Part shown: piece after piece, positions 11,108 through 22,724 of the stretch | Layout: each line of letters opens with the position of its first letter | Position numbering within the stretch: position 1 is the first letter of the stretch | NCBI GenBank assembly: GCA_963681505.1 | Contig: OY811990.1 | Coordinates: 1,148,179-1,212,178 of the forward strand | Origin: Eunapius fragilis | Taxonomy: Eukaryota; Porifera; Demospongiae; Spongillida; Spongillidae | Reading direction: 5' to 3' | Length of the DNA stretch: 64,000 bases | Position numbers and translations under genes: made by a program | Notes under the pieces: generated by a model | Database searches by the model: none | What the model saw: only the letters and a program-made list of their open reading frames with translations | Told to the model about the DNA's origin: nothing

Positions 11108-13315
11108 TCAACAACACCTTACACATGGAATGTAGCCCAGTCTACACCTTACACATGGAATGTAGCCCAGTCTACACTTTACACATGGAATGTAGCCCAG
11201 TCTACACTTTACACATGGAATGTAGCCAGTCTAACCTTACACATGGAATGTAGCCCAGTCTACACCTTACACATGGAATGTAGCCCAGTCTACACCTTAC
11301 ACATGGAATGTAGCCCAGTGTACACTTTACACATGGAATGTAGCCCAGTCTACACATTACACATGGAATGTAGCCCAGTCTACACCTTGCACATGGAATG
11401 TAGCCCAGTCTACACTTCACACATGGACATGGAATGTAGCCCAGTCTACACTTTACACATGGAATGTAGCCTAGTCTACACTTTACACATGGAATGTAGC
11501 CCAGTCTACACCTTACACATGGAATGTAGCCCAGTCTACACCTTACACATGGAATGTAGCCCAGTCTACACTTTACACATGGAATGTAGCCCAATCTACA
11601 CTTTACACATGGAATGTAGCCAGTCTAACCTTACACATGGAATGTAGCCCAGTCTACACCTTACACATGGAATGTAGCCCAGTCTACACCTTACACATGG
11701 AATGTAGCCCAGTCTACACTTTACACATGGAATGTAGCCCAGTCTACACATTACACATGGAATGTAGCCCAGTCTACACCTTACACATGGAATGTAGCCC
11801 AGTCTACACTTTACACATGGACATGGAATGTAGCCCAGTCTACACTTTACACATGGAATGTAGCCTAGTCTACACTTTACACATGGAATGTAGCCCAGTC
11901 TACACCTTACACATGGAATGTAGCCCAGTCTACACTTTACACATGGAATGTAGCCCAGTCTACACCTTACACATGGAATGTAGCCCAGTCTACACTTTAC
12001 ACATGGAATGTAGCCCAGTCTACACCTTGCACATGGAATGTAGCCAGTCTACACCTTACACATGGAATGTAGCCCAGTCTACACCTTACACATGGAATGT
12101 AGCCCAGTCTACACCTTACACATGGAATGTAGCCAGTCTACACCTTACACATGGAATGTAGCCCAGTCTACACTTTACACATGGAATGTAGCCAGTCTAC
12201 ACCTTACACATGGAATGTAGCCCAGTCTACACCTTACACATGGAATGTAGCCAGTCTACACCTTACACATGGAATGTAGCCCAGTCTACACTTTACACAT
12301 GGAATATGGCCAGTCTACACCTTACACATGGAATGTAGCCCAGTCTACACTTTACACATGGAATGTAGCCCAGTCTACACCTTACACGTGGAATGAGCCA
12401 GTCTACACCTTACACATGGAATGTAGCCCAGTCTACACCTTACACGTGGAATGTAGCCCAGTCTACACCTTACACATGGAATGTAGCCAGTCTACACCTT
12501 ACACATGGAATGTAGCCCAGTCTACACTTTACACATGGAATGTAGCCAGTCTACACCTTACACATGGAATGTAGCCCAGTCTACACTTTACACATGGAAT
12601 GTAGCCCAGTCTACACTTTACACATGGAATGTAGCCAAGTCTACACATTACACATGGAATGTAGCCCAGTCTACACATTACATATGGAATGTAGCCCAGT
12701 CTACACTTTACACATGGAATGTAGCCAAGTCTACACATTACACATGGAATGTAGCCAAGTCTACACATTACACATGGAATGTAGCCCAGTCTACACATTA
12801 CATATGGAATGTAGCCCAGTCTACACTTTACACATGGAATGTAGCCAAGTCTACACATTACACATGGAATGTAGCCCAGTCTACACTTCACACATGGAAT
12901 GTAGCCCAGTCTACACCTTACACATGGAATGTAGCCAGTCTACACTTCACACATGGAATATAGCCCAGTCTACACATTACACATGGAATGTAGCCAAGTC
13001 TACACTTCACACATGGAATATAGCCCAGTCTACACATTACACATGGAATGTAGCCAAGTCTACACATTACACATGGAATGTAGCCCAGTCTACACCTTAC
13101 ACATGGAATGTAGCCCAGTCTACACTTTACACATGGAATGTAGCCCAGTCTACACCTTACACATGGAATGTAGCCCAGTCTACACCATACACATGATATG
13201 TAGCCCAGTCTACACCTTACACATGGAATGTAGCCAGTCTACACCTTACACATGGAATGTAGCCCAGTCTACACTTTACACATGGAATGTAGCCAAGTCT
13301 ACACCTTACACATGG
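11108..13315. repeat. 30-bp minisatellite, orientation B (inverted relative to A)
   Basis: About 73 units of the reverse complement of the orientation-A unit (TACACCTTACACATGGAATG then TAGCCCAGTC), some 29 bp long. Higher-order structure is visible: the variant GCCAGTCTAACCTTACAC recurs at 11,225 and 11,622, and the variant CACATGGACATGGAATG at about 11,421 and 11,816, so a block of about 396 bp was duplicated. A 120-bp block recurs around 12,640-12,870. Copy 2 has only about ten units (51,375-51,693). Confidence 0.95.
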
Positions 13316-14728
13316 AATACGGTCCTCCCAGTATGTTAAGCATGGAACATGGTCCAGTCTAAGACCTCTATAGACATGGAATGTGGTCCAGCCCTAGACC
13401 CCTAGGCATGGAATGTGGTCCGGCCCTAGATCCCTACACATGGAATGTGGTCCAGGTACTCACCTGTGGTCCTATTAAGAAATATGGTCGCCACTAGAAG
13501 TTTCCATGGGTCCTTGTACAGAGACTCTTGGACCGAGTTATATGGAGGCTTTGGAGGGACATACTCTGGGTAAGCCAAGTGCCTGTGCGGGAGAACCTTT
13601 CCTTCTGTGTTGCCAAGCGACAATGCAATCTGGTGTAACGCTTCCCGCGAGCTCGCTTCGCGAAGTAAGGGCTGGCTTTTGGCTTCGATATGGCACGCGG
13701 GGGTACGTAATTCTCGACGGGGGGATTAGGTGTTTGAGCGGGCTGACTGCAACTGCCAAGTGAGGAAAAGCAGCTGCATTAAGTCACGACATAACCGTCA
13801 ACCTCCAAATGTACCATCGCTTAATGCATCTGTACTGAAACGCCGGTACTAGCATAGATATTAGTAATATCTATGGTACTAGTAATTTCCCATTGCAAAA
13901 ACTTACACGTGGTCCGGTTCCCTCGCCTCCTCCTCCTTCTGTAGCTTCGATGCAGGAGAGCAGGCAAGCTCAAGCAACGTCGCTTCCTCCTTACGAGCGC
14001 GAAGCTCCTTAAGTCTGCAGGATCTTCTCAATATCGAATGGTCACCAGTGTCGGCTTGCATAAAAGGAACTAAACATCCACATGCTATTTCAACGAATTA
14101 ATATTGGATTCAAAAAAAAAATTATTTGGCACGTTCTTGCTAGGTACGGGCATATTTTTTTCAAATCACATATTTTGCAACAACTTTGGTATAGCCTGAA
14201 AGAGCAAATGAAATGAATTAAAATGATACGTGAAATGTGGTTTTTGCATAAGTAGTGACAAAGTTATAGCGATTCAAACATTCGATTTTGCGGGAACGGT
14301 AATCCATGCGGTATCGCATAAAAAATTGTGACGGTCTTTGTTCTCTTCGCTATAGCAACTACAATGTATAATATAATCACACCAAAATTTTGTTACAAGT
14401 CTTGCACACACATAGGAAACATAGAATAATGTTATACATCGATTTCAGCTATGTACAAATCATCAGTGATATAGTCAACTAAGAATTCATATAGAGTCAT
14501 TGTAACATCATCTCCATCTTCTTGACTGCTTCCATTTTTCCAATAGGTAGCTGTTACTTTATACATTTTAAAAATTTTAAATAACTTTACTGCTACAATT
14601 TTACCTTGATATTACACATTTGCTTCATTAATAATAATGTTCGAAGTAAAGCCCATCAATCATCTCTAGTCTGGATTGGCAAGAATTGCTTTTATAATAT
14701 TCACATGACATTCATCCATCTCTGGAAA

Positions 14729-15779
14729 CTATGCAGTCACATTTCCAAGATGTTCAAGAACGGCCTTTATAACATTGCATACACTAGTAACAGGCACCTG
14801 ATATTCAAGGTATGAATATATTGTTTTACGACATGCTGTACTGTATGTTTTATTGTCTTCTCTAGTACTGATGCATCGTGCTAAATTGTGGCTCTGATCA
14901 GCTGCTTCAGCCCTTAATACTTCATTTTCCAGCTCAAGATCGCGGACCTTCTTACTTAAAAAGGCATTGCTTCTCTTCAGAGCACGCTCTGTATTTTTTT
15001 GATGTATGTCACGCCTTCTATGAGCAGACCTCATTTTAACCTTTGAATGTTTTATTGAAGCTATTTCATGCAAATGACCTGTGTTTTTTAATAATAAGTT
15101 TTCATTTGACAAACCTTTTAAAGTGGCCTCTTTTTGTTTCAACTCCTTTTATAGATTATTTAAATGTGCACGCAAATTTCTTTCAATTTTAACTTTTCTG
15201 CTGAAAGCTTGTCTAAGTTTACGATTGTCATGTTGCTTAGTTATAACTGTTTGAAACTTGTGACTGAGTATTCGCTTAGAAATTAGTAATTCCCTTAGTT
15301 TCACTCTCTTGATTCCACATTCTTTGCAAGGAGTTCTTAATTTAGTAAATTGCAAAGGGGTTTGGCAAGTAGAACTTGGTAATTCTTCAGAAGGGCATAG
15401 AGATGGTATAGCAGGGATTTGGCAAGTAGAGCTACTTGGGAATTCATCAGGAGGGCACTGAAATGCTGTAGCAGGGGTTTGAATAGGAAATGGGAACGCA
15501 TCCTCTAATAGATGAACAATATCCTCCCAAACCCTTTCAAGATGCTTCTTCATGCTTTTTAATTTCTTTGTATTGATGTAAAGCATTAATATTTCCACAT
15601 TCTCTGCATGAATAAAAGCCACCATTTTGGCAGTTTTAACAATGCTTTGCTGCGTTATGTTGGTATATATGTGTGCACTACCAAGCCATTTCTTATTGCT
15701 GAAACCTGTAGTACATTATCTACACTGACATCACTACGAAAACCTTCAATCAACTTCTTTAAATCTTCTGTAGTCTTCA
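14729..15779 (-). pseudogene. Coiled-coil protein of the outer transposon
   Basis: Two long frames in register, 15,625-15,149 and 15,142-14,729, are separated by a single in-frame TAA at about 15,146. Together they give about 300 residues, rich in Lys, Glu and Leu. A heptad-like stretch is visible in KVRDLELENEVLRAEA, and paired cysteines in TPCKECG. A further possible upstream exon starts near 15,779. The C-terminal pattern around RKTIYSYLEYQVPVTS resembles a segment I associate with transposon-encoded proteins of invertebrates, but I cannot name the family. The stop codon suggests a decayed gene unless it is spliced out. Confidence 0.45.
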
Positions 15780-16753
15780 TCCTAATTTGGAAAGTCAACA
15801 AATTCATACACACCAACAAGATATTTGCAGCAAAAAGAGCACACTAACATGTTACATGCAAGGTTTTAAGTTTTAAACACAAAGGAAAGTTGTTAAAACA
15901 TGCGATAGCTCCGTTTTCACCGCAACGTCCAATGATCATTAGATATACATGTATATTTATATTTATATCTGGGGACGAGTCATAATCTGAGAAAATCTGG
16001 GGTATGCCTTGGGCATCAGCCAAAAAAAAAGATATTTTCACAGCATGTAGATTTATACCAAAACTGCATTCATAGCTATTTCTCTTATCGGTAGCTCGAA
16101 GATTATGGTAGTCTTTATTTAGAGTTAAACTTTGCTAATGCTACAAAGTACTCAAAATTAAGCAATGTTCTCCAAAAGTTGCAAAGCCATATTATACGGG
16201 CAGTGCTGAGCCACAAATAAAATTTTGACGAGGGCTGGCTTGATGAAAAGCACGTACCACATTTAAACACACAGGCTGCTGGATAACACCTTGGGCATCA
16301 GCCGAAGTTCATAAAATTTGAAGTGCATATACATTATGACCTTGGGAGTACGTAAATCTGATCCGTTTCCCGGTAGTTCGAAGCACAAAAAAATCCTACT
16401 ACAACTAAAGGGTACATTTTTTTTTTACGCGCCAGAAATATTGAACAAAACGTTGCGAATAAACCAGAGATGTATCACAGCATAGACAATGTAAGGACAT
16501 ACCGATAAATCCCGAAACAGTCCACAACAGCGATCAAACTAACACAAACCAGCCTTCACTCGAATATGATGTACCTCAACAATTAGCAACCCGCGTCACA
16601 ATTTTTACCTAAAATTGGGTGTTACTAAAACACGGAACGGAACGGAACGCCACGGAATATTCCGTTCCGTTCCGTGACTATTCCACGGAACAAATGCGCT
16701 TGCGTTGAAATATAAGGTGTGAACGCGTTGTAGCATTGCTCGAAGTAATTTGA

Positions 16754-18147
16754 CATGGACGCAGAACATTTAGTCGGAAATCGCTGTCTCTATGTGAAGT
16801 GGAAGCAATCCTTCTAACACCACCTGCAAATTTCATCACTGATCCTCCGGTGAACCCAAAAGGAGACGACGTTTACCTGTATAAAGCGTTGAACACTATC
16901 AAAGAAGGTAATGCCGTTTGTTACGGAAAAATGCACCTGTTTCAGCATGTGATATTCACAGTTAGTACCAGTGCTTTGGATAAGTAATATCAAAGCTCGG
17001 ACATTCAAGTGCTGCGTATCTGATTTTAATACAACTTATTTGTTCCTTGTCAAATACACTGAACAAACGGAGGTTGGTACTTTGCACAGGGCAGTAGCTC
17101 GTTTCCTAGAATCACAACCACTTGAATGACAGAGCATTTTTCCAAAGCACTTGAATGACAGAGTATTTGAAATGTATTATTTCTGCGGAACTATTACTAC
17201 ATATATAAATTTGATATGTGTTTATAGCTCTTCATATGTTAATGCTATATGTCAGAGAATGTTAATTTCAGACTTTTTTTTAGAGGATTGCCATCATTAA
17301 AGAAGATGAAGATTCCACTTGTAATGGACAGGGAGGCTGCATTAATGAAAGCTGTGCAATCTGAACTTCCAATTATTGCTCTGTATTTTGCTGGAATTAG
17401 GGATATACGCCAATGGCTGCACCAACACGGAGCTCCATCTTCAGATAACACAATTTACTTAGATGATGTTCATAGGTAATTTAATTGTTCTACCCTTGAA
17501 AAATATACTGACAAATTGGAGAATTGTAAAACCAGGTGGGACAGTGGAATTCACAAAGTATTACCTTAAAGATATACACCCCCATGTTCCAGTACATACT
17601 GGTAGGTGGGCTCTTGAAGATCTTCATATTTACAACCCATACAGTGGCATAACTAATAATCAATCTATCTGAGAGTTTGAATTTTGTATTGAAAGAATTG
17701 CAAGGATGGAAAGAAGTTAAAATAGACAATGCAGTACTAGCATTTTATCAGATGCAGGCTTATTACATCAATGAAATAAGGAGAGGATTAGCAGGAATGG
17801 GGGAATACCATGTTCTGAGCCAATACTCAGATGTTGTTTCTGGAATGAAGGAAATGGAATTGCTTCCAACATGTTCACCTAAGGAAATTGTTCAAAGGTT
17901 GCAAGGGAAAATAGCAGACGAAAACACTACTGCCACAACAGTAATTGCTAATACAACTTCCGTACAGGGCAGTGAAGAAATTGTGAGTGCAAGCTCCTGC
18001 AAAGGTACTGCTCAGTATCGTGCCAAGTTGTGTATAGCAAGTGGTTTTGTGAGTTTTGATGTAAAGCTAGGTGTTTTCCTTGTAAAGGGCACGACTGGTA
18101 CAGCAAGTGTAGTAACAGTCTTTCCAACTGAAACACTGTCCCTCTAA
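16754..18147 (+). pseudogene. Mutator-like transposase, frameshifted
   Basis: A possible first exon starts MDAEHLVGNRCLYVK at about 16,754. Later frames read IPLVMDREAALMKAV and DIRQWLHQHGAPSSD (17,249-17,476), YNPSGITNNQS-type sequence at about 17,630-17,670, then LNFVLKELQGWKEVK (17,680 onward) and CSPKEIVQRLQGKI. The order of an acidic DREAA segment, an RxW segment, a TNNQSES-like segment and a LNxVLK segment follows the core and C-terminus of MULE transposases as I know them. The frame changes between these blocks (near 17,470 and 17,670) without clear splice sites, so the gene is probably dead. Confidence 0.6.
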
Positions 18148-18179
18148 GTGTGATTGCTACCATATACTTGCAGTGAAGA

Positions 18180-19736
18180 TGAGCATCGGCATCCCTGCAG
18201 TTAACGAGCGTAGAATTACTAACCTGTCTCAGCTTCGGAAAAACACCAGGAGCAAGGGAGATAAGAGAAGTGGCAGGAAACGTCCTCGTCGTAATGATGT
18301 TGAAAGTGAGTTATGTTTTATGCGTTAACTGTGTTGATATGACTAAGTTAATTTTAACTCCAGGCAATGCACTTCAGATAGATGAAACGGATCAGCTAAA
18401 GCAATTAGTGGGTGTGGGAGGTAGTCTAACAGAAGAGAAGAAATCACCAGATGATGAAGCAGCTCAAACAGAAGAAGTGAAACTACCAGCAGGGGAAGGT
18501 GATAGCACCAATGAGGTGGAACTACCAGGTGATGAAGATAATAGAACTGATGAAGTGAGACAACCTGAAGGGGAAGATGTTAGAACAGATGAGGTGGAGC
18601 TACGACAAGGTGAAAATTATCAAGATGAACACATGAAACAGCCTGAGGATTGTACAAGTGAGTAAATATGGACTATAATTGTTTTGTGAGACTTAGCTCA
18701 ATCTATCATGGGTGTATGTATTTTTGTACATAGGTTTTGAGATTGTTGGTCAGTCAAATACACACAAAAATGCATATAGTGGGCATGCTTCCCAGGAACG
18801 TCAAAAGTCTAACCCAGTTACTGTGTCAGGAGATTGTGAACAAATGGTTGAATCAAGAAATCACCTGGCCATGAATTTGGCGAAGGTGACCCGTGAAAGA
18901 GAAAGAAAAGCGTTGTCAGCTAAATCTAACTCAACTTCAAACATTCCTATATCTTTAGATAATGGTGACGACCTAAGTACAGAAGATGAAAAAGTTTGGG
19001 TTGAACGATTTCAACTATATGAGCATGACAAAAGAATTCTAACCACACCTGGACAATGGTTGAATGCATCCATCATAGATACAGCACAGACACTTTTAGC
19101 TACACAATTCAAGGGCATTTTTGGATTTCAAAGTGTAGGATGTGGATTGGTAATGACCTTTGCAGTACAACAACACCATACGTTCAAGTCTTACATGATA
19201 ACACCCAGAAACATTGGTTGATTATTTCTAATATAGGAGCAGGGGATCCTGCATCAATCCTTATATATGACAGTCTTTTCCATCAGTGCTCTGCACACGT
19301 CCAGCAGCAAATAGCCACTATTACCCAGACCAAATCAAGTAAAATAAATGTTCACTTCGTGGATGTGCAGCATCAAAGTGGAGGTGGTGATTGTGGACCT
19401 TTTGCAATTGCATTTGCCACTTCTATCTGTTTTGGAACCCACCCAGAAACAAAGTTTTATTGTCAGGCAAAAATGAGGCAACACTTGATGAAGTGCATTG
19501 AAGAAGGTGTAATGACAGAATTTCCAGTGCAGCGCACAAGACGCTGTACAGCTAAGATAAAGAACAAACAAGTCATAAAGGTTTATTGTGTTTGCAGAAT
19601 GCCTAGGATGGCACTTGAAGCTATGATTGCCTGCAGTCAATGCAAGGAATGGTTTCATGGTGACATTTGTATTCAAGTCCCAAAAAAGTCATGGGAGCGC
19701 AGTACCAAATGGCTATGTGACAATTGTAGTGTGTAG
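18180..19736 (+). pseudogene. Ulp1-like (C48) cysteine protease with C-terminal PHD finger, one frameshift
   Basis: A basic segment (RKRPRRND) is followed by acidic repeats of the type DEVELPGDEDNRTDEV (18,380-18,660). The peptidase domain begins near 19,050 with QWLNASIIDTAQTLL. The next part changes frame at about 19,180. After the change the catalytic set reads QKHWLIIS (His), IYDSLF (Asp), HQSGGGDCGPF (Gln and Cys). A PHD finger follows at 19,580-19,730, running from VYCVCRMP through CSQCKEWFHGDIC to WLCDNC, with all C4HC3 ligands visible. Ulp1 domains remove SUMO or related modifiers, and PHD fingers read histone tails. Such proteases are known cargo of some Mutator-like and KDZ elements. 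The single frame change may be a lesion or an unrecognised intron. Confidence 0.7.
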
Positions 19737-21196
19737 TTGCTGTTGTTATTTTCTTAGTGTGATTTTTTATGCATGACCTGCAGATGTGCTCATTGCTGGG
19801 TGGGACAGGGACAGACCTGCAGCTTTTGATGTCACTGTAACGTCTCCTCTTTGCCCAGCCATACTAAGGGAGTCATGCAGGTCATCTTAAGGAGGCTCAT
19901 CTCACTTTCTCTAGATTGGCATCCAACCTTGCCATCAGCTTGTCCTCTCCTAAACCTTCCATCTTGGTGGACATGCACGTAGGATGAACTTCACCTTAGT
20001 CAGGTCCATTGCCAGAGCCATCTTGGCAAGGGAGTTCCTGTCCTCGTGACTTGACTTTTTATTTGTGGGTGTATGATTATGTAGTAATGATCTAGTAAGC
20101 CTTTTGGTTGTAGAAGTGTTTGGGGGGTGGAGAATTGAAGCTATCAATGTACTTTCAACCTATGGAAAAGTATCCACCAGCTATGTCGACCTCAGAACGA
20201 GGTTATAAAGGAAAAAGGTACTATATCAGCTAGTTCCGTGGAATAGTCACGGAACGGAACGGAATATTCCGTGGCGTTCCGTTCCGTTCCGCGTTTTAGT
20301 AACGCCCCCTAAAATTGGATCACCAATTTTTCGGTACTCGTACGTGAAATATGCCCGTACCTATAATCTTGCTAGTATAAGAGCGTGAAGAACAAAAACA
20401 TCACATAACGAAAGGCGTCTTCTTTACAACAATGGTACGGCTGTTAGTGCTTGTTCGCTGATTCGGCTATTGCTTGTCTGGACTGTTAAAATGCATTGCA
20501 TAATTTCTTTGAGTATTTTTGAATTCTATATGAAGCGCAGCGTATATTATCTTAGATATTTCGTTGTTCCTTTAGGCGAGGAATCAAGAAAAGGCGATGT
20601 AAGTCTCTAGCTGTGCGATGCTTATATTATAGTATAGCTACCTTATTCAATGCCTTTGACGAAGTGGTGTATATAATCAACCCTCCATCTATAATTCACA
20701 CCCACGCGTCCCCTCCCCTTCCCAATTTTTTTCTTCTTCAATACTAGGCTTTTGCTCAACCGCTATTGGGCAGCAAAGAAGGAAGAAGGAAAGCCAAAGG
20801 TACAACTGCTGAGGGAAGGAAGCATGTGTGGAACATTTTATTTACAATTTTTCAGAAGAGACGCAGACCCTTCCTGGCCTCAGAATGCAACAAGCTGAGA
20901 GATGGAGAATCCAGGTTAGGCCTGGTTATGCTTGTACCGTATCTTAGCAACCAGTTTGATTGTTGATTTACACACAAAGTGGGAAACATTTTGACGACAC
21001 ATAGGAGAGGCTGTATACACTATTGGTGGTTTACACATACCTGTTGTTGTTGCAAGCATACTGTTTATAAATAATGCATTCAAATTTATGTGCAATGATG
21101 GCATTGTTACTATGACTACCATTTGCCCCTCACACTAAATTTTCAGGTCATAAAGGAGATATCACAGAAGGTGTCACAAATTCAAAACCGTAAGAA

Positions 21197-21198
<2 letters not shown>

Positions 21199-21262
<64 letters not shown>
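21199..21262. repeat. (GT)n microsatellite in ISY1 intron (copy 1)
   Basis: About 60 bp of pure GT repeat begin ten bases after the exon 5 donor GTAAGAATTC. In copy 2 the tract is longer, 53,372-53,443. Confidence 0.95.
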
Positions 21263-21369
21263 AAGTGTACATGTATGAGTGTGTATGTGTATGTAAGCCT
21301 AATGGTTATTGTTGGCTTTATGTGTGTTGTGGGTCTGCATCTAATCATTCGATGCCTCTCGTTGGTACC

Positions 21370-22296
21370 TGATGGGGTACCTCCCATCACCACCTCCACA
21401 GGCTACCTCCACCATCACCTCCGCAGGGTACCTCCCATCATCACCTCCACAGGATGCCTCCCATCATCACCTCCACAGGGTACCTCCACCATCACCTCCA
21501 CAGGGTACCTCCCATCATCACCTCCACAGAATACCTCCACCATCACCTCCACAGGATACCTCCCATCATCACCTCCACAGGATACCTCCCATCATCACCT
21601 CCACAGGAAACCTCCCATCATCACCTCCACAGAGTACCTCCCATCATCACCTCCACAGGGTACCTCCCATCACCACCTCCACAGGGTACCTCCCATCATC
21701 ACCTCCACAGGGTACCTCCCATCACCACCTCCACAGGGTACCTCCCATCATCACCTCCACAGGGTACCTCCCATCACCACCTCCACAGGGTACCTCCCAC
21801 CATCACCTCCACAGGGTACCTCCCATCACCACCTCCACAGGGTACCTCCCACCATCACCTCCACAGGGTATCTCCCATCACCACCTCCACAGAGTACCTC
21901 CCATCACCACCTCCACAGGGTACCTCCCATCATCACCTCCACAGGGTACCTCCCATCACCACCTCCACAGGGTACCTCCCATCATCACCTCCACAGGGTA
22001 CCTCCCATCACCACCTCCACAGGTACCTCCCATCACCACCTCCACAGGGTACCTCCAATCATCACCTCCACAGGGTACCTCCCACCACCACCTCCACAAG
22101 GTACCTCCCATCATCACCTCCACAGAGTACCTCCCATCATCACCTCCACAGAGTATCTCCATTACCACCTCCACAGGATACCTCCCATCATCACCTCCAG
22201 AGTACCTCCCATCATCACCTCCAAAGGGTACCTCCCATCACCACCTCCACAGGGTACCTCCCATCACCACCTCCACAGGGTACCTCCCATCACTAG
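21370..22296. repeat. 26-bp minisatellite TACCTCCCATCAYCACCTCC+ACAGGG (copy 1)
   Basis: About 35 units lie in the ISY1 intron. As 26 is not a multiple of 3, all + frames are open and give the same HHHLHRVPPI-like peptide, a sign of repeat and not of coding. Each unit holds a pyrimidine tract, CACAG and GGTACC, so it mimics splice sites. Copy 2 has a similar array at 53,560-54,607. Confidence 0.95.
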
Positions 22297-22386
22297 TGTT
22301 CCAGTTCAGATCAAACATGTATTGAAGGGTTCTAGGTTGGACTTGGTTTGATGTGTGGTTCGAATGAATTTTGAACCTTTCATTAA

Positions 22387-22571
22387 ACAAGTAAATAAAA
22401 AACATTCTCTATGAGAAAGTTGGTGGCATATAGGATTTGAAGGCAATGGTGGTGTAAAAAGGAAGGAAACAAGGGTCTAATAATAAGGGGAAATGGAATA
22501 GTCCTATATTTAGCACACGAACAACATACTATATCCTACATATAGAAATGTGCTAAATATAGGACTATTCC
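22387..22571. mobile_element. MITE replacing an ISY1 exon region (copy 1)
   Basis: The left end ACAAGTAAATAAAAAACATT then CTCTATGAGAAAGTTGGTGG belongs to the GAGAAAGTTGG family. The inner stem GGAATAGTCCTATATTTAGC pairs with GCTAAATATAGGACTATTCC, after which the element stops, so its outer right end is missing. In copy 2 the same position has 54,701-55,285, including the ISY1 GLGEF exon. Confidence 0.75.
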
Positions 22572-22724
22572 AACAGACCTAGACCTGAACAATCTAAACC
22601 AATAATTACACTGTTAAAAAGTTCTAAATTTTATTTCGTAAACCACTGAAGTTATTAACTTCATATAACATTCAATATATAAATTACACCAAAGATGGCA
22701 AGTACTATACATTGTTGGGGTGTT

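Larger units (their letters stand above)
8894..14061 (-). pseudogene. MBD4: MBD4-like DNA glycosylase, degenerate (copy 1)
   Basis: The five exons of the intact copy-2 gene are recognisable: 14061-13907, 13629-13464, 9551-9403, about 9205-9111 and 8980-8894. Three lesions break it. Exon 2 has five extra bases after its acceptor (166 nt against 161). Exon 3 lacks one base (149 against 150), in the segment encoding LGLHTK, so the frame leaves the RAGIIARMS track. Exon 4 has lost 11 bases that cover its acceptor and first codons. The catalytic segment survives as [13 protein letters not shown], with the Asp still present but flanked by non-consensus residues. Intron 2 is swollen to about 3.9 kb by 30-bp minisatellites. 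A 6.2 kb transposon begins about 80 bp upstream of the start codon. Lesions could be sequencing errors individually, but three together argue for a pseudogene or null allele. Confidence 0.85.
16617..20307 (+). mobile_element. Nested Mutator-like element with long GGAACGG-rich inverted ends and Ulp1/PHD cargo
   Basis: Inverted ends of about 70 bp begin GGGTGTTACTAAAAC on the left and, inverted, GGGCGTTACTAAAAC on the right, followed by tandem GGAAC/GGAAT motifs that are themselves palindromic. CCTAAAATT flanks both ends (16,608-16,616 and 20,308-20,316), a 9-bp target duplication typical of Mutator-like elements. The 3.69 kb interior encodes on the + strand a Mutator-type transposase (with frameshifts), a basic/acidic region and a Ulp1-like protease with a PHD finger. 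It is inserted in the outer transposon and is absent from copy 2. Confidence 0.85.
14141..20366. mobile_element. Outer transposon with GTACGGGCATATTT inverted ends, carrying a nested element (copy 1 only)
   Basis: The left end TAGGTACGGGCATATTT starts at 14,141 and the right end AAATATGCCCGTACCTA finishes near 20,363. The word TCTTGCTAG lies at both edges (14,135-14,143 and 20,367-20,375) and only once in copy 2 (near 52,535), as expected for a target-site duplication. Without the nested element at 16,617-20,307 it would be about 2.5 kb. It carries a coiled-coil gene on the - strand. It lies between the divergent starts of MBD4 and ISY1. Confidence 0.85.

Noticed and set aside
11108-13315. 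CRISPR-like direct repeats of 30 bp
   Set aside because: The repeats follow each other with no unique spacers, and the sequence is eukaryotic.
9738-13339. Long frames of ten-residue repeats (YTLHMECSPV, TPYTWNVAQS, GYIPCVRCRL) on both strands
   Set aside because: They come from a 30-bp minisatellite, which is open in every frame because 30 is a multiple of 3. They lie in the MBD4 intron and are interrupted by 29-bp units.
21203-22351. Frames of up to 382 codons rich in HHHLHRVPPI and SSPPQGTS
   Set aside because: The 26-bp array reads the same peptide set in all three + frames. There is no start context, and the array is in an ISY1 intron.
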